The notes under the pieces are model-generated. The model had not been told where the DNA came from. It did no database searches and saw nothing but the letters and a program-made list of their open reading frames with translations. Both the position numbers and the translations under genes were made by a program. 38,935 bases of DNA. It comes from Cycloclasticus sp. Its GTDB lineage: Bacteria; Pseudomonadota; Gammaproteobacteria; Methylococcales; Cycloclasticaceae. The stretch's first letter is position 1. Each line of letters opens with the position of its first letter. The stretch spans positions 1 to 38,935 of the forward strand of contig DUCS01000011.1 of the NCBI GenBank assembly GCA_012959695.1. Direction: 5' to 3'. Below, piece after piece: positions 18,240 to 26,107 of this stretch.

Positions 18240-18812
18240 ATGGGCGTTAATATGAGTGATTCAAAAACAAAATTGTCGTGCGTAACAGTAGGGCTTCATT
18301 GGGTTGTCGGCATTACGATGATTATTATGCTGACAGTGGGCTGGTATATGGCCGAATTTGAAGAGCACTGGCTATATCCTATCCATAAATCCGTGGGCAT
18401 GATTGCTTTTGTCATTATTCTTGCGCGGGTTGTTTGGCGCATTAAGCAGGGTTGGCCAGAAGCTGCAAGTAACTACAAAGCGTGGGAACATACTTTGTCG
18501 AAAATCATTCACTGGGCGCTGATTGTCGGAACAGTGATGATGCCAGTATCCGGCATACTGATGTCTGGTTTAGGTGGATATGGCCTGTCTATATTTGGTT
18601 TGGAATTATTGGCAGCAACACCAAACCTAGAAGAAGCGGGAAAAATGATACCGATTAATGGTCCTATGGCGGGCACAGCGCATGAGATACACGAAATTGC
18701 CGGCTATGTGATTATGCTATCGGTGCTGTTGCATGTATTGGGTGCCTACAAGCATCACTTTATGGATAAAGACGGGACATTGAGAAGAATGCTGGGCAAG
18801 AATATTGCTTAG
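18240..18812 (+). CDS. Cytochrome b561
   Basis: This 190-residue four-helix membrane cytochrome of the bacterial b561 family is a di-heme quinol-linked electron carrier in the inner membrane. Likely heme ligands are histidines in VGLHWVVG (helix 1), YPIHKSVG (helix 2), HEIHEIAGYV (before helix 4) and LLHVLGAYKHH. ATG 18240 is used; the in-frame ATG 18252 (MSDSKTKL) matches the usual family start and is equally possible. It could act as a superoxide:quinone oxidoreductase or deliver electrons, and its divergent placement beside the quinone reductase suggests a link to quinone redox balance. Confidence 0.9.
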   Translation: MGVNMSDSKTKLSCVTVGLHWVVGITMIIMLTVGWYMAEFEEHWLYPIHKSVGMIAFVIILARVVWRIKQGWPEAASNYKAWEHTLSKIIHWALIVGTVMMPVSGILMSGLGGYGLSIFGLELLAATPNLEEAGKMIPINGPMAGTAHEIHEIAGYVIMLSVLLHVLGAYKHHFMDKDGTLRRMLGKNIA

Positions 18813-18830
18813 TTATATTCTTGTTTTGTG

Positions 18831-18868
18831 AAAAAAAGGCTGCCATGTAATCACATAGCAGGCTTTTT
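18831..18868. terminator. Bidirectional terminator between cytochrome b561 and globin
   Basis: An imperfect stem, GGCTGCCATGT pairing with ACATAGCAGGC (18838-18863), is flanked by seven A on the left and five T on the right. It can therefore end transcription from both sides, and the - strand side with T7 is stronger. It separates the convergent b561 and truncated hemoglobin genes. Confidence 0.85.
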
Positions 18869-18880
18869 AATAAAAGTAAG

Positions 18881-19254
18881 TTATTTGCCTAGAACGTCAC
18901 CGCGGACTGTTTCACAAACAGCAACAACTTGGCCAATTAAATCATCAGAAACACCAAGTTCAGTTAGTGTTGCACCCAAATTTTCAACAACAGCATCGAA
19001 ATGACTATCGTTTAAGCCTCTTTCAACTAAGTGGGCATGCCCTCTTCGCATATCAGCGCCTGAATAATTGTTGGGGCCACCGAAAGCCATCGTCATAAAG
19101 GCTTTTTGTTTTGCTATTTGTCTGTCCATATCAACGCCGTCAAAGAAGCCATTGATTCGGTCATCTGCTAGTACTTTTTTATAAAAAATATCAACGGCTG
19201 CATCAACAGCAGGCTCGCCACCTAAGCTAAGTTCTCAAATAATGTGTTGCTCAT
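18881..19254 (-). pseudogene. Group I truncated hemoglobin, frameshifted by a 5-bp tandem duplication
   Basis: Read from ATG 19252-19254 (preceded by a good GGAG), the frame gives MSNTLFENLA and then a TAG. The rest of a truncated hemoglobin continues in another frame: GGEPAVDAAVDIFYKKVLA, then AKQKAFMTMAFGG, then RGHAHLVERGL with the proximal heme His. The sequence CTAAG is repeated exactly at 19222-19226 and 19227-19231. Removing one copy restores a 122-residue protein of normal length that runs straight into GGEPAV. The intact 82-residue downstream reading frame (start 19129) lacks the N-terminal helices and is unlikely to bind heme. It could be a true recent mutation, a slippage-variable allele, or a sequencing error. 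Confidence 0.85.
19222..19231. repeat. 5-bp tandem duplication (CTAAG x2)
   Basis: Two adjacent copies of CTAAG interrupt the truncated hemoglobin gene near codon 9. One copy is expected from the intact family sequence, so the second copy is the insertion that shifts the frame. Confidence 0.9.
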
Positions 19255-19335
19255 GTGTTCTCCTTTAGTTTAGTTGGAAGAGATAAATTAAACGACATCT
19301 TGGTTTTTTACAATGATTTTAAGCACATTTTAAAA

Positions 19336-20184
19336 TCACTTAAAGGTAACCGATACCGTTACGGCCGGTTGCGAACCTAAGCCATTATAGACAGCAGTCA
19401 AACGCCCTTTTTGCACGGGAATCGGCGATGTTAAGCTACCAAGCGATAAAAACGCGCCGGGTTTTAAGGGGTAGTTCATCGCTAATAATTTGTCGCGAAG
19501 CCAACGAATCACATTAACAGGTTTACCCATTAACGAGGCGCAAGAACCTGTTTTTAGATGACTTCTGTCGTCATACACAATACCCACTTGGCAAAAGTTA
19601 AAATCGCCGATATCTTGCATTGCAATGGGTTCGCCCATTACGCCATATCGCGCGCCGGTGTTAATGGCGGTAAGCATTTCGGCAGTTAGTGGTTTTTCGG
19701 TTGAATAGAGTCGGTCGGGTATTTCGATAAAGGGAATCACTTGGTCTATGGCAGCTAAAATTTCTTCATCTGTCTTTGCATCGTTAATAGAGGCATCTTT
19801 TACTCGCACTAATAGATCAGCTTCAGCAAAGGGATGTACAGCGGATGATATTTTTATTGTGGCAGAATTTTCCAATAACATTTTCTTTAGGAAAATTCCT
19901 AATAAAGGCTCTTTAATGCCCATTTTTTGTTGAATATCTGGGTTTGTTAATGCCGCTTTGTAGCCGGCAATACCGCTCCAGTTTTCAGATAAGGCATAGA
20001 CCACGCGTTTTTGAATGGCCAGTGCTGCATCGGGCGTTAACCCTGCTATGGCTTCAGCTTCGGTTTTGTTAATAAAATTGTTGAAGATGTCGAGAGAAGT
20101 ACGCGGAATAAAGTTTTCCTGACGCATAAAGAATATCGCAATGGCAGCGACAATGAATATCAAAAAGGTAAATTTAAACTTCAT
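19336..20184 (-). CDS. Membrane-anchored 2-keto-4-pentenoate hydratase / FAH-fold protein
   Basis: This 282-residue protein has the fold of MhpD-type hydratases and decarboxylases, which handle dienoates from aromatic meta-cleavage. Matches are the AGYKAALTNPDIQQKMGI segment (residues ~68-85), the metal-site region PFAEADLLVRVKD and VIPFIEIPDRLY, and the C-terminal PLKPGAFLSLGSLTSPIPVQKG region. The usual first Glu-x-Glu is Glu-x-Asp here. Unusually, residues 4-20 (KFTFLIFIVAAIAIFF) form an N-terminal signal anchor, which implies a periplasmic location. It is the last gene of the DUF4202-lipoprotein-MBL-MsrB-peptidase operon, 6 bases after the peptidase gene. Catalytic activity is not assured. 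Confidence 0.75.
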   Translation of the reverse strand: MKFKFTFLIFIVAAIAIFFMRQENFIPRTSLDIFNNFINKTEAEAIAGLTPDAALAIQKRVVYALSENWSGIAGYKAALTNPDIQQKMGIKEPLLGIFLKKMLLENSATIKISSAVHPFAEADLLVRVKDASINDAKTDEEILAAIDQVIPFIEIPDRLYSTEKPLTAEMLTAINTGARYGVMGEPIAMQDIGDFNFCQVGIVYDDRSHLKTGSCASLMGKPVNVIRWLRDKLLAMNYPLKPGAFLSLGSLTSPIPVQKGRLTAVYNGLGSQPAVTVSVTFK

Positions 20185-20190
20185 AAAGGG

Positions 20191-21477
20191 CTAACTAAAA
20201 AATTGAGTGAATACTTGAGTGATGTATTGATGGTCTTGCACGCCTGCACTTTCACGAATGCTATGCATTGCCCACATTGGGCAGCCTACATCCACGGTAT
20301 TTATGCCTAAGCGGGCAGATGTCATGGGGCCAATGGTGCTGCCGCACCCAATATCTGTGCGGTGTGAATATTGTTGATAGGGCACGTCGGCTTGTTCGCA
20401 TAACTGGATAAACCGAGATTGCGAGGCGCTGTTTGAGGCATATCGAATATTCGCATTAACCTTAATAACAGGGCCCTGATTGACCAATACTTTGTGGTCA
20501 GGTTCATAGGCGCTGGGGAAATTCGGTTGGTAAGCGTGAGCCATATCGGCGCTGATCATAAAACTATTGGATAAGGCACGTTTATAGTCTTCGGCGGTCA
20601 TATCTAGCGAGCCGGCAATGCGCTCAAGCACATCAGGTAAGAAACTGCCATCGGCGCCTTTATGGCTGTTACTGCCAATTTCTTCATGGTCGAAAAATGC
20701 ACACACATTAAATTTATTTGATTTGAGTGAATCATCCGATAACAAAGCGCTCAATCCGGCGTGGCAGGAGGCCAAATTATCGAGCTGGCTATTGGCGTAA
20801 AATTCATCATTCAGGCCATATAACGTGCCAGCTTGTGTATCGCAGGCGTGTAACTCCCATGCCGAAATTGCGCTGGCATCAACCTTCAATTCGGCAGCGA
20901 GTAAATCAATAAGTAGGGGTTGATCGTTTGAAACGGATAGCAATAAAGGTAATTCTGTTTGCTTGTTCAGCTTTAAACCGTCGGTGTTTACTTTCGGATT
21001 CATGTGAATAGCCAGGTTGGGCAAACGTAAAAATGGCTTCTTAAAATGGACGAGTTTAGATGTTAGCTTACTGTTTTGGTTTATATGTACGCGCCCTGCC
21101 AAACTTAAATCACGGTCGGTAAAGGTTGCCAGCAAAGCGCCACCATATACTTCAACACCTAATCTATTAATGCCGCTTAGTTGGTTGTCTGGCTTTGGTT
21201 TTACGCGTAAACCAGGCGAGTCAGTATGCGCGCCAAGCAGCCTAAAACCACCCTGCGCCAAATCATTAGTGCCGACGGTAAACGCAATAATCGATGAGTC
21301 ATCTCGTTTAACGTAATAACGCCCATTTCGTTCTAACGACCAAGCATCACCCTCAATGAGTTCGCTAAAGCCTTTTTCAATGAGCGCTTTTTCGCTTGTG
21401 TTAACAGCATGCCAAGGGCTTGGGCTGGTATCAATATAATCCAATAACGCCTGAGCGTGTGCGGTAGCAGAAGACAT
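20191..21477 (-). CDS. M18-family aspartyl aminopeptidase
   Basis: This 428-residue zinc aminopeptidase of the M18 family removes N-terminal acidic residues and forms a dodecameric tetrahedron in the cytoplasm. Metal-binding residues are seen in GAHTDSPGLRVK (His ~82), FFDHEEIGS (Asp/Glu-Glu), ADMAHAYQPN and the late HRTDIGCGSTIGP (His). Length is typical. It starts 1 base after the MsrB stop, so it is co-translated. The start ATG 21477 gives SSATAHAQALLDYIDTSPSPWHA, a normal M18 N-terminus. Confidence 0.93.
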   Translation of the reverse strand: MSSATAHAQALLDYIDTSPSPWHAVNTSEKALIEKGFSELIEGDAWSLERNGRYYVKRDDSSIIAFTVGTNDLAQGGFRLLGAHTDSPGLRVKPKPDNQLSGINRLGVEVYGGALLATFTDRDLSLAGRVHINQNSKLTSKLVHFKKPFLRLPNLAIHMNPKVNTDGLKLNKQTELPLLLSVSNDQPLLIDLLAAELKVDASAISAWELHACDTQAGTLYGLNDEFYANSQLDNLASCHAGLSALLSDDSLKSNKFNVCAFFDHEEIGSNSHKGADGSFLPDVLERIAGSLDMTAEDYKRALSNSFMISADMAHAYQPNFPSAYEPDHKVLVNQGPVIKVNANIRYASNSASQSRFIQLCEQADVPYQQYSHRTDIGCGSTIGPMTSARLGINTVDVGCPMWAMHSIRESAGVQDHQYITQVFTQFFS

Positions 21478-21478
21478 G

Positions 21479-21868
21479 TTATTCCTTAGAATCTAAATTG
21501 AGTGAAGCTGAGTTAATGCAGTAGCGTAAGCCGGTGGGTTGCGGGCCATCGGGAAATACGTGGCCTAAGTGGCAATCACATTCAGCACAAACGACTTCAA
21601 CACGCGTCATGCCATGGCTCACATCCCTGTTTTCTTTAATATTATTTGGGTTGATGGGTTTCCAAAAACTTGGCCAGCCACTACCCGAATCGTATTTTGT
21701 GTCGGATTCAAACAAAGGTGTATTACAACATTTGCAGTTATACACGCCGGCTGCTTTGCTGTCGGCATACAGGCCAGAAAAAGCGGGTTCAGTGCCTTTT
21801 TGGCGACAGACTCTATAATCTTCAGGCGAGAGTGTTTCTTGCCATTGTTGGTCGGTCTTTTCTGCCAT
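21479..21868 (-). CDS. msrB: Peptide methionine-(R)-S-oxide reductase
   Basis: MsrB repairs the R form of methionine sulfoxide in oxidised proteins. The 129-residue length fits a single-domain MsrB. Zinc is bound by CxxC pairs at YNCKCC (42-47) and [11 protein letters not shown]. The substrate site is [13 protein letters not shown], and the catalytic Cys is in [11 protein letters not shown] near the end. It lies between the MBL hydrolase gene and the aminopeptidase gene with 2-base and 1-base gaps. Confidence 0.96.
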   Translation of the reverse strand: MAEKTDQQWQETLSPEDYRVCRQKGTEPAFSGLYADSKAAGVYNCKCCNTPLFESDTKYDSGSGWPSFWKPINPNNIKENRDVSHGMTRVEVVCAECDCHLGHVFPDGPQPTGLRYCINSASLNLDSKE

Positions 21869-21870
21869 CG

Positions 21871-22779
21871 TTATTTGGGTAAGCTAAAGTAAATAACTTT
21901 AATCCAATTGGCTTCGTTAACAAAACCGCCACCCCAAGCTGTCCATTCGCTTGGTAAGCCGCCAAGCTGAATGTCTTCAAGTGTTTCGCCACTAGCGGCT
22001 TGCTGTTTAACGTATTCAGTAGTGGCTTTTAGCATGGCGTAATAGGCATTCAAACCCTTCATGTCAGATAAACCGCCGTGACCAGGAATCACTAGAGCAT
22101 CGTCTGGTAGTGTTTTGATAATAGCGCCTACATTACGCGTTAAGCTAAAGGCATTGCCGCCAGTATCTAAGTCAACAAAAGGGAAAATGCCGTTGAAAAA
22201 ATGGTCGCCCAAGTGAGCTACGTTACTGTTTGGAAAATACACCACTGCATCACCATCGGTATGGCCGTGTGCGTAATGAATAAATTGAATATCTTCGTCG
22301 TTAAAATGAATGTTTACCGCATCTTCAAATGTAATCAAAGGCCACGCTTCTTTGGGCCCCGCAGGTGACTTACCAAAAAAGTTATTTTGCTCTGCCATTA
22401 AACGCTTTCTAACATTAGTGTGCGAAATGATAGTGGCTTGCTTAGAAAAATGCGCGTTACTGCCGGTGTGGTCGCCGTGCCAGTGAGTGTTTAAAATGAA
22501 GCGTAATTTGCCTTTATTGATGCTTGCCAAGGCAGCATTGATTTTTTCAGGCATCGGGCTAAGTTGGTCGTCTACTAACAACACACCATCTGTGCCGGCA
22601 GAAACGCCGATGTTACCGCCAGCAAAACCACCGACGCCTTCAAGCATGTAAATGTTGCCGCGTACGTGCGTTGTTTTTAAGGTGATTTTAGAGAAATCCT
22701 GATCTAAAAACCCGGCAAATGCTTGGCTGTAGAAAAAGGCCGAGAAAAAGAATGCGAAAAGCGTATGAGTAAGTTTCAT
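21871..22779 (-). CDS. Exported MBL-fold metallo-hydrolase
   Basis: This 302-residue metallo-beta-lactamase-fold protein has a signal peptide ([20 protein letters not shown], cut after QAFA), so it acts in the periplasm. The zinc site is the classical [10 protein letters not shown] (residues ~118-127), with further ligands in [17 protein letters not shown] and PGHGGLSD. It belongs to the quinoprotein-relay/lactamase-like group of exported MBL proteins whose substrates are mostly unknown. It precedes msrB by 2 bases, which suggests a periplasmic protective role, but this is an inference. It is not a confirmed beta-lactamase. Confidence 0.85.
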   Translation of the reverse strand: MKLTHTLFAFFFSAFFYSQAFAGFLDQDFSKITLKTTHVRGNIYMLEGVGGFAGGNIGVSAGTDGVLLVDDQLSPMPEKINAALASINKGKLRFILNTHWHGDHTGSNAHFSKQATIISHTNVRKRLMAEQNNFFGKSPAGPKEAWPLITFEDAVNIHFNDEDIQFIHYAHGHTDGDAVVYFPNSNVAHLGDHFFNGIFPFVDLDTGGNAFSLTRNVGAIIKTLPDDALVIPGHGGLSDMKGLNAYYAMLKATTEYVKQQAASGETLEDIQLGGLPSEWTAWGGGFVNEANWIKVIYFSLPK

Positions 22780-22805
22780 GATGTTGCTCCTATAAAGGGT
22801 TTTAG

Positions 22806-23408
22806 TTAGTTACGTTTGTCTGGGTGCCAACCAGAGTACCACAGCTTGGCAGGTATTATTTCTGGCTGAATACCATTTTTATGAAACCAAGAATCGACAG
22901 CATAGAGCTCGCCGGTGTGGGTGTCTTTCATCATGGCAGAGGTATGTGGCCAGCCGTTAAAGAAAAACCCTCTGTTAATACGGTGTCCTTCCTTATGAAA
23001 GTTAATAAACCCACGTTGACGAAACTGTTTTAGGTAAACAGTGGTATTTGTCGCTTCATCGACGCAATCCATTTGGTCTTCTAAGTCATGAAAAAGGGCG
23101 GCGAACGTGCCAGGCAAATCGTTGGTAGTATTGGTTTTGATGCCAACAAACTGTTCCATTTGGGCAATAGCCTCGGCTATTTGTTGGCGCTCGGTTTTTG
23201 CGTTAGTCGCTTTAGGGCTGAAAGCCTGCTGTATTAATAGCCACTGTTCTTTATTTAACGTGACAGTTTGAACATTTGCGCAACCATATGAATAGCAGAC
23301 TTGAAATGACTCAATAGGCTCTAAGGGCTTTTCATTTTTAAGGGACGCGCAACCGGAAAGAGCGAATAAACAAGCAAATACAACAAAAAGAGAAATCGCG
23401 TTACGCAT
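22806..23408 (-). CDS. Predicted lipoprotein of unknown function
   Basis: I do not recognise the family. The 200-residue protein begins with a lipoprotein signal peptide whose lipobox is LSGC (Cys19), so it is likely anchored in the outer or inner membrane. The mature part is soluble and mixed, with a YGCANVQTVTLN segment and a C-terminal aromatic-rich GELYAVDSWFHKNGIQPEIIP region. Its ATG overlaps the stop of the DUF4202 gene (TAATG). It leads the exported-MBL/MsrB operon in membrane-facing function. Confidence 0.7.
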   Translation of the reverse strand: MRNAISLFVVFACLFALSGCASLKNEKPLEPIESFQVCYSYGCANVQTVTLNKEQWLLIQQAFSPKATNAKTERQQIAEAIAQMEQFVGIKTNTTNDLPGTFAALFHDLEDQMDCVDEATNTTVYLKQFRQRGFINFHKEGHRINRGFFFNGWPHTSAMMKDTHTGELYAVDSWFHKNGIQPEIIPAKLWYSGWHPDKRN

Positions 23409-23965
23409 TAAGCTAATGCCTTACCAACAAGGTTTTGTAGATGAGGAGGTAAGGTTAACGCTAAGGCAGATTGATGACCCTTGTCGGACATTTTTCCCCA
23501 AGTTTTTTGAACAATATCAATGATCTTCTCTTCGGCATGTTTGCTTGCAAAGGCATCAAGGTAATAGTTTAAAAAAACTAAACAAGAGACATCTTCCAAC
23601 GTTTGAGCTTCGGGGTCAGTTTTTAGTTTTTTCTTTTGAATGATATTACCTGCACGTTCAATGTCGTCCTCGCTATAACTAGATTCTTGCATCGCCTCAG
23701 CTAGAATGTTGGCGTGCAATTTAGCTAGGTCTGTACGCCAGGTTAAGTAGCCGGTTAACCCAGCGGGGTAATCTTTACGGATGAGCTTCCAGCGACAAAC
23801 GTGTTGTGCGTAACACGCCAACGTTAACGGTTCAGACGCATGCGGATTAAACGTGTGTAACGTTTCTAGCATGCGTTGTGAATACAGCGCTTCAACCCCA
23901 TCTTTTGGGTCACCAGCATTCGCTTGGTCAATAAGTTGTAGCGTTTGTTTTAATCGATGGTTCAT
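23408..23965 (-). CDS. DUF4202-family protein
   Basis: This 185-residue cytoplasmic protein matches the pattern of the DUF4202 family: LACYAQHVCRWKLIRKDYPA (~52-71), GYLTWRTDLAKLHANI and KLKTDPEAQTLEDVSCLVFLN, ending with a TLPPHLQNLVGKAL tail. The conserved His, Arg, Glu and Asp suggest an HD-like or metal site, but no biochemical role is established to my knowledge. It is the first gene of the operon running to the membrane-anchored hydratase. The ATG is at 23965, with a TATAAT-like stretch just upstream. Confidence 0.8.
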   Translation of the reverse strand: MNHRLKQTLQLIDQANAGDPKDGVEALYSQRMLETLHTFNPHASEPLTLACYAQHVCRWKLIRKDYPAGLTGYLTWRTDLAKLHANILAEAMQESSYSEDDIERAGNIIQKKKLKTDPEAQTLEDVSCLVFLNYYLDAFASKHAEEKIIDIVQKTWGKMSDKGHQSALALTLPPHLQNLVGKALA

Positions 23966-24065
23966 CAGTTAATTATATTGAGTAATTGATAACGGGCCGT
24001 CGGTGTATGGTGAAGAGGGGCTGGGGACAAAGCAAGCTTTAGTTTTTTAGACGAATGGCCATGGC

Positions 24066-25328
24066 TTATTCAATATCGCCAACAGGTGCGGCAAAGGCAT
24101 CGGAGATGAGTTGGTCAACATTGGAGCCTGTTAAGCTGTTTAAAAAGGCAAGCAGGTCACTTCGCTCGCTATTTGAAAGGTGAAGCGGATTGATAAGAGG
24201 ATCTAAGTCTTCATTTGGGACGCCGCCTTGATCATAAAACGTAATGACTTCTTCTAGTGTTTTAAACGCGCCGTCGTGCATATAAGGTGCGGTTAAAGCG
24301 ATGTTTCTGAGCGTTGGGGTTTTATATTTCCAGCGATCTTCAGTGTTTTCGGTTATCTCGTACAGGCCAACATCATTTGGTTTTTTTTCTGCAACAGAGT
24401 CGAATAAGTCAGAGTCAATTTCAATGGTTTGACCGGGCGCGAGGGTGATGAATTGCTTGGCTGGACGCGGTTGAGTGGAAACGCGAAAACCGTGTCCCGT
24501 ATTGTGTAAGCGGTTATTAGTAAACAAGGCATTGTCTTTTTTGACGGTATGACAGGCAATGCAATTTGCTTTACCCGCAAATAATTTAAAGCCTCTTTTT
24601 ACTGACGGGCTAACAGCGCCTTCGTTATGACCAAAATACCATTGATCAAATGGGCTGTTGGCAGAATTTAAAGTACGCTGATAGGTGGCTAATGCCATCC
24701 CAATAGTCTCCATGCTGAGCGGTTTGTTGAAAACAGCTTTAAATAAACCGTTGTAATCATTTAATGCGAGAATTTTTCGCAGAACAATGGCTGGTGATGG
24801 ATTGCCCATTTCATTATGCGCTAATAAAGGCCCCCAAACTTGTTGTTCCAAGCTATCTTCCCGCCCGTCATGGAAAAGCTTTTCGGCATATGCAACATTG
24901 AATAAAGTCGGGCTGTTGCGGCGGCCGGATCGTCCTTCAATGCCAACGGCAGTGGCCAGCTCATTATGGCTAAAGCCCTGTTCGGCAACATGACACATGG
25001 CGCAAGAGAAGGTGTTGTTGAGTGATAACCGGCGGTCATAAAAAAGCTTACGGCCTAGCTCAATTTTCTCAACTGTAATGGGGTTGTTGCTTGGTACGGG
25101 AACGGCGGGTAAACCAAGAGGCGGTTGTTTGACAAGGGCGATTAAGTTGGCTTTTTGGCCAACGCGAGTTGTTAAGGCCTTGCTGTTGGTTTTATATTCT
25201 TTGGTTTCATAGCCTGTTTTATCATCTCCAGCACCATGTAGTAGTGGTGCGCCTGTGTTCATTTTCTCGGCAAAGCTAACAGAGCTTAATAACGAAATGA
25301 GCAGACAATAGAAGAGTTTGTTTTTCAT
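24066..25328 (-). CDS. MauG-like di-heme cytochrome c peroxidase, methanethiol oxidase-associated
   Basis: This 420-residue exported di-heme cytochrome has a signal peptide MKNKLFYCLLISLLSSVSFA and two heme-c sites, CAMCH (109-113) and CIACH (256-260). It belongs to the CcpA/MauG family, which either reduces H2O2 or carries out post-translational oxidation of partner proteins. A mauG-like gene next to methanethiol oxidase and an SCO1-like gene is a known neighbourhood of bacterial mtoX. I therefore infer that it helps mature or support MtoX. ATG 25328 was preferred to the TTG at 25343 because it gives a clean signal peptide, but no ribosome site is evident for either. Confidence 0.88.
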   Translation of the reverse strand: MKNKLFYCLLISLLSSVSFAEKMNTGAPLLHGAGDDKTGYETKEYKTNSKALTTRVGQKANLIALVKQPPLGLPAVPVPSNNPITVEKIELGRKLFYDRRLSLNNTFSCAMCHVAEQGFSHNELATAVGIEGRSGRRNSPTLFNVAYAEKLFHDGREDSLEQQVWGPLLAHNEMGNPSPAIVLRKILALNDYNGLFKAVFNKPLSMETIGMALATYQRTLNSANSPFDQWYFGHNEGAVSPSVKRGFKLFAGKANCIACHTVKKDNALFTNNRLHNTGHGFRVSTQPRPAKQFITLAPGQTIEIDSDLFDSVAEKKPNDVGLYEITENTEDRWKYKTPTLRNIALTAPYMHDGAFKTLEEVITFYDQGGVPNEDLDPLINPLHLSNSERSDLLAFLNSLTGSNVDQLISDAFAAPVGDIE

Positions 25329-25375
25329 AATAAATGATAACAAAGTCGGTAAAAGGTGGGGTGTGTTAATGAATA

Positions 25376-26059
25376 TTATTCTAACGTCAGTGTTTTAACG
25401 TCATTAATTAAAATATCGGGGTGTAAAAATCCAACGCTGTATATTTTTCTAATTTTTTTGTTCTTATCAATTAAATAAACGCGCAAGGTATGTGAAAAGG
25501 TACCGCTTGATTGGCCTTCATCGTCATATTCTTGTTGAATGGTTTGATTGTAACCTTCAAGAATAGGGCGTAATTCTTTTTGTGATTCGGTGGTTAAAAA
25601 ACGCCAATCGGTCTGTTGTGTTTCCAGTGATTTCGCGTAGTCCGCCATTACCTCTGGCGTGTCGTGCTTTGGGTCAAAGCTTAATGTAATCAGGCGTAAA
25701 TCATCTTTAAGGCCTGCTTTTGATAAGCGGCGCTTTATTTTATGGAAAACAGCCGTTGATAAGGGGCAGCCGTTAACGTCATTACAGGTGGCGTAGATGA
25801 AGCTTAATAAAACAACTTTATCGCCCATCAAGTCATATAGTTTTTGCGATGTTCCGGCGCTATTAATAACCTTGCCATCGGTTGCTTCGCCATAAATGGG
25901 TTGGCGATAAGTGCCGGCTTTAGGTGCTTCAAATGTTAGCGGTCCGTAGCCTGGCGCCAACAAAATAGGTGCTTGGAGTATATCAATGTCTTTTTTATCG
26001 TTGTGCGCAAGGACATTTAACGAGAATAAAGCGATTGATAATAAAAATAGTTTTTTCAT
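25376..26059 (-). CDS. SCO1/SenC-like periplasmic copper chaperone
   Basis: This 227-residue thioredoxin-fold protein has a signal peptide MKKLFLLSIALFSLNVLAH. The copper/redox cysteines are Cys92 and Cys98 in ATCNDVNGCPLS (a C-x5-C spacing found in one SCO1 subgroup), and the copper-binding His is in FSHTLRVYLID. SCO1 proteins deliver copper or reduce thiols at copper sites, and methanethiol oxidase is a copper enzyme in characterised bacteria. I therefore infer a role in loading copper into MtoX. ATG 26059 is chosen because the upstream in-frame start at 26104 would put a terminator stem inside the gene. Confidence 0.88.
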   Translation of the reverse strand: MKKLFLLSIALFSLNVLAHNDKKDIDILQAPILLAPGYGPLTFEAPKAGTYRQPIYGEATDGKVINSAGTSQKLYDLMGDKVVLLSFIYATCNDVNGCPLSTAVFHKIKRRLSKAGLKDDLRLITLSFDPKHDTPEVMADYAKSLETQQTDWRFLTTESQKELRPILEGYNQTIQQEYDDEGQSSGTFSHTLRVYLIDKNKKIRKIYSVGFLHPDILINDVKTLTLE

Positions 26060-26065
26060 AAGCTT

Positions 26066-26092
26066 AAAAAAAGGGCTACCCGAAGGTAGCCC
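26066..26092 (-). terminator. UUCG-loop terminator between mtoX and the SCO1-like gene
   Basis: On the - strand, GGGCTACC and GGTAGCCC form an 8-bp perfect stem closed by the extra-stable TTCG tetraloop, followed by seven T. It lies between the mtoX stop and the SCO1-like start and would end most transcripts after mtoX, allowing only partial readthrough. The T-run ends 6 bases before the SCO1-like ATG, which leaves no room for a normal ribosome site. Confidence 0.9.
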
Positions 26093-26107
26093 AAATGTGG
26101 CCAAGGG

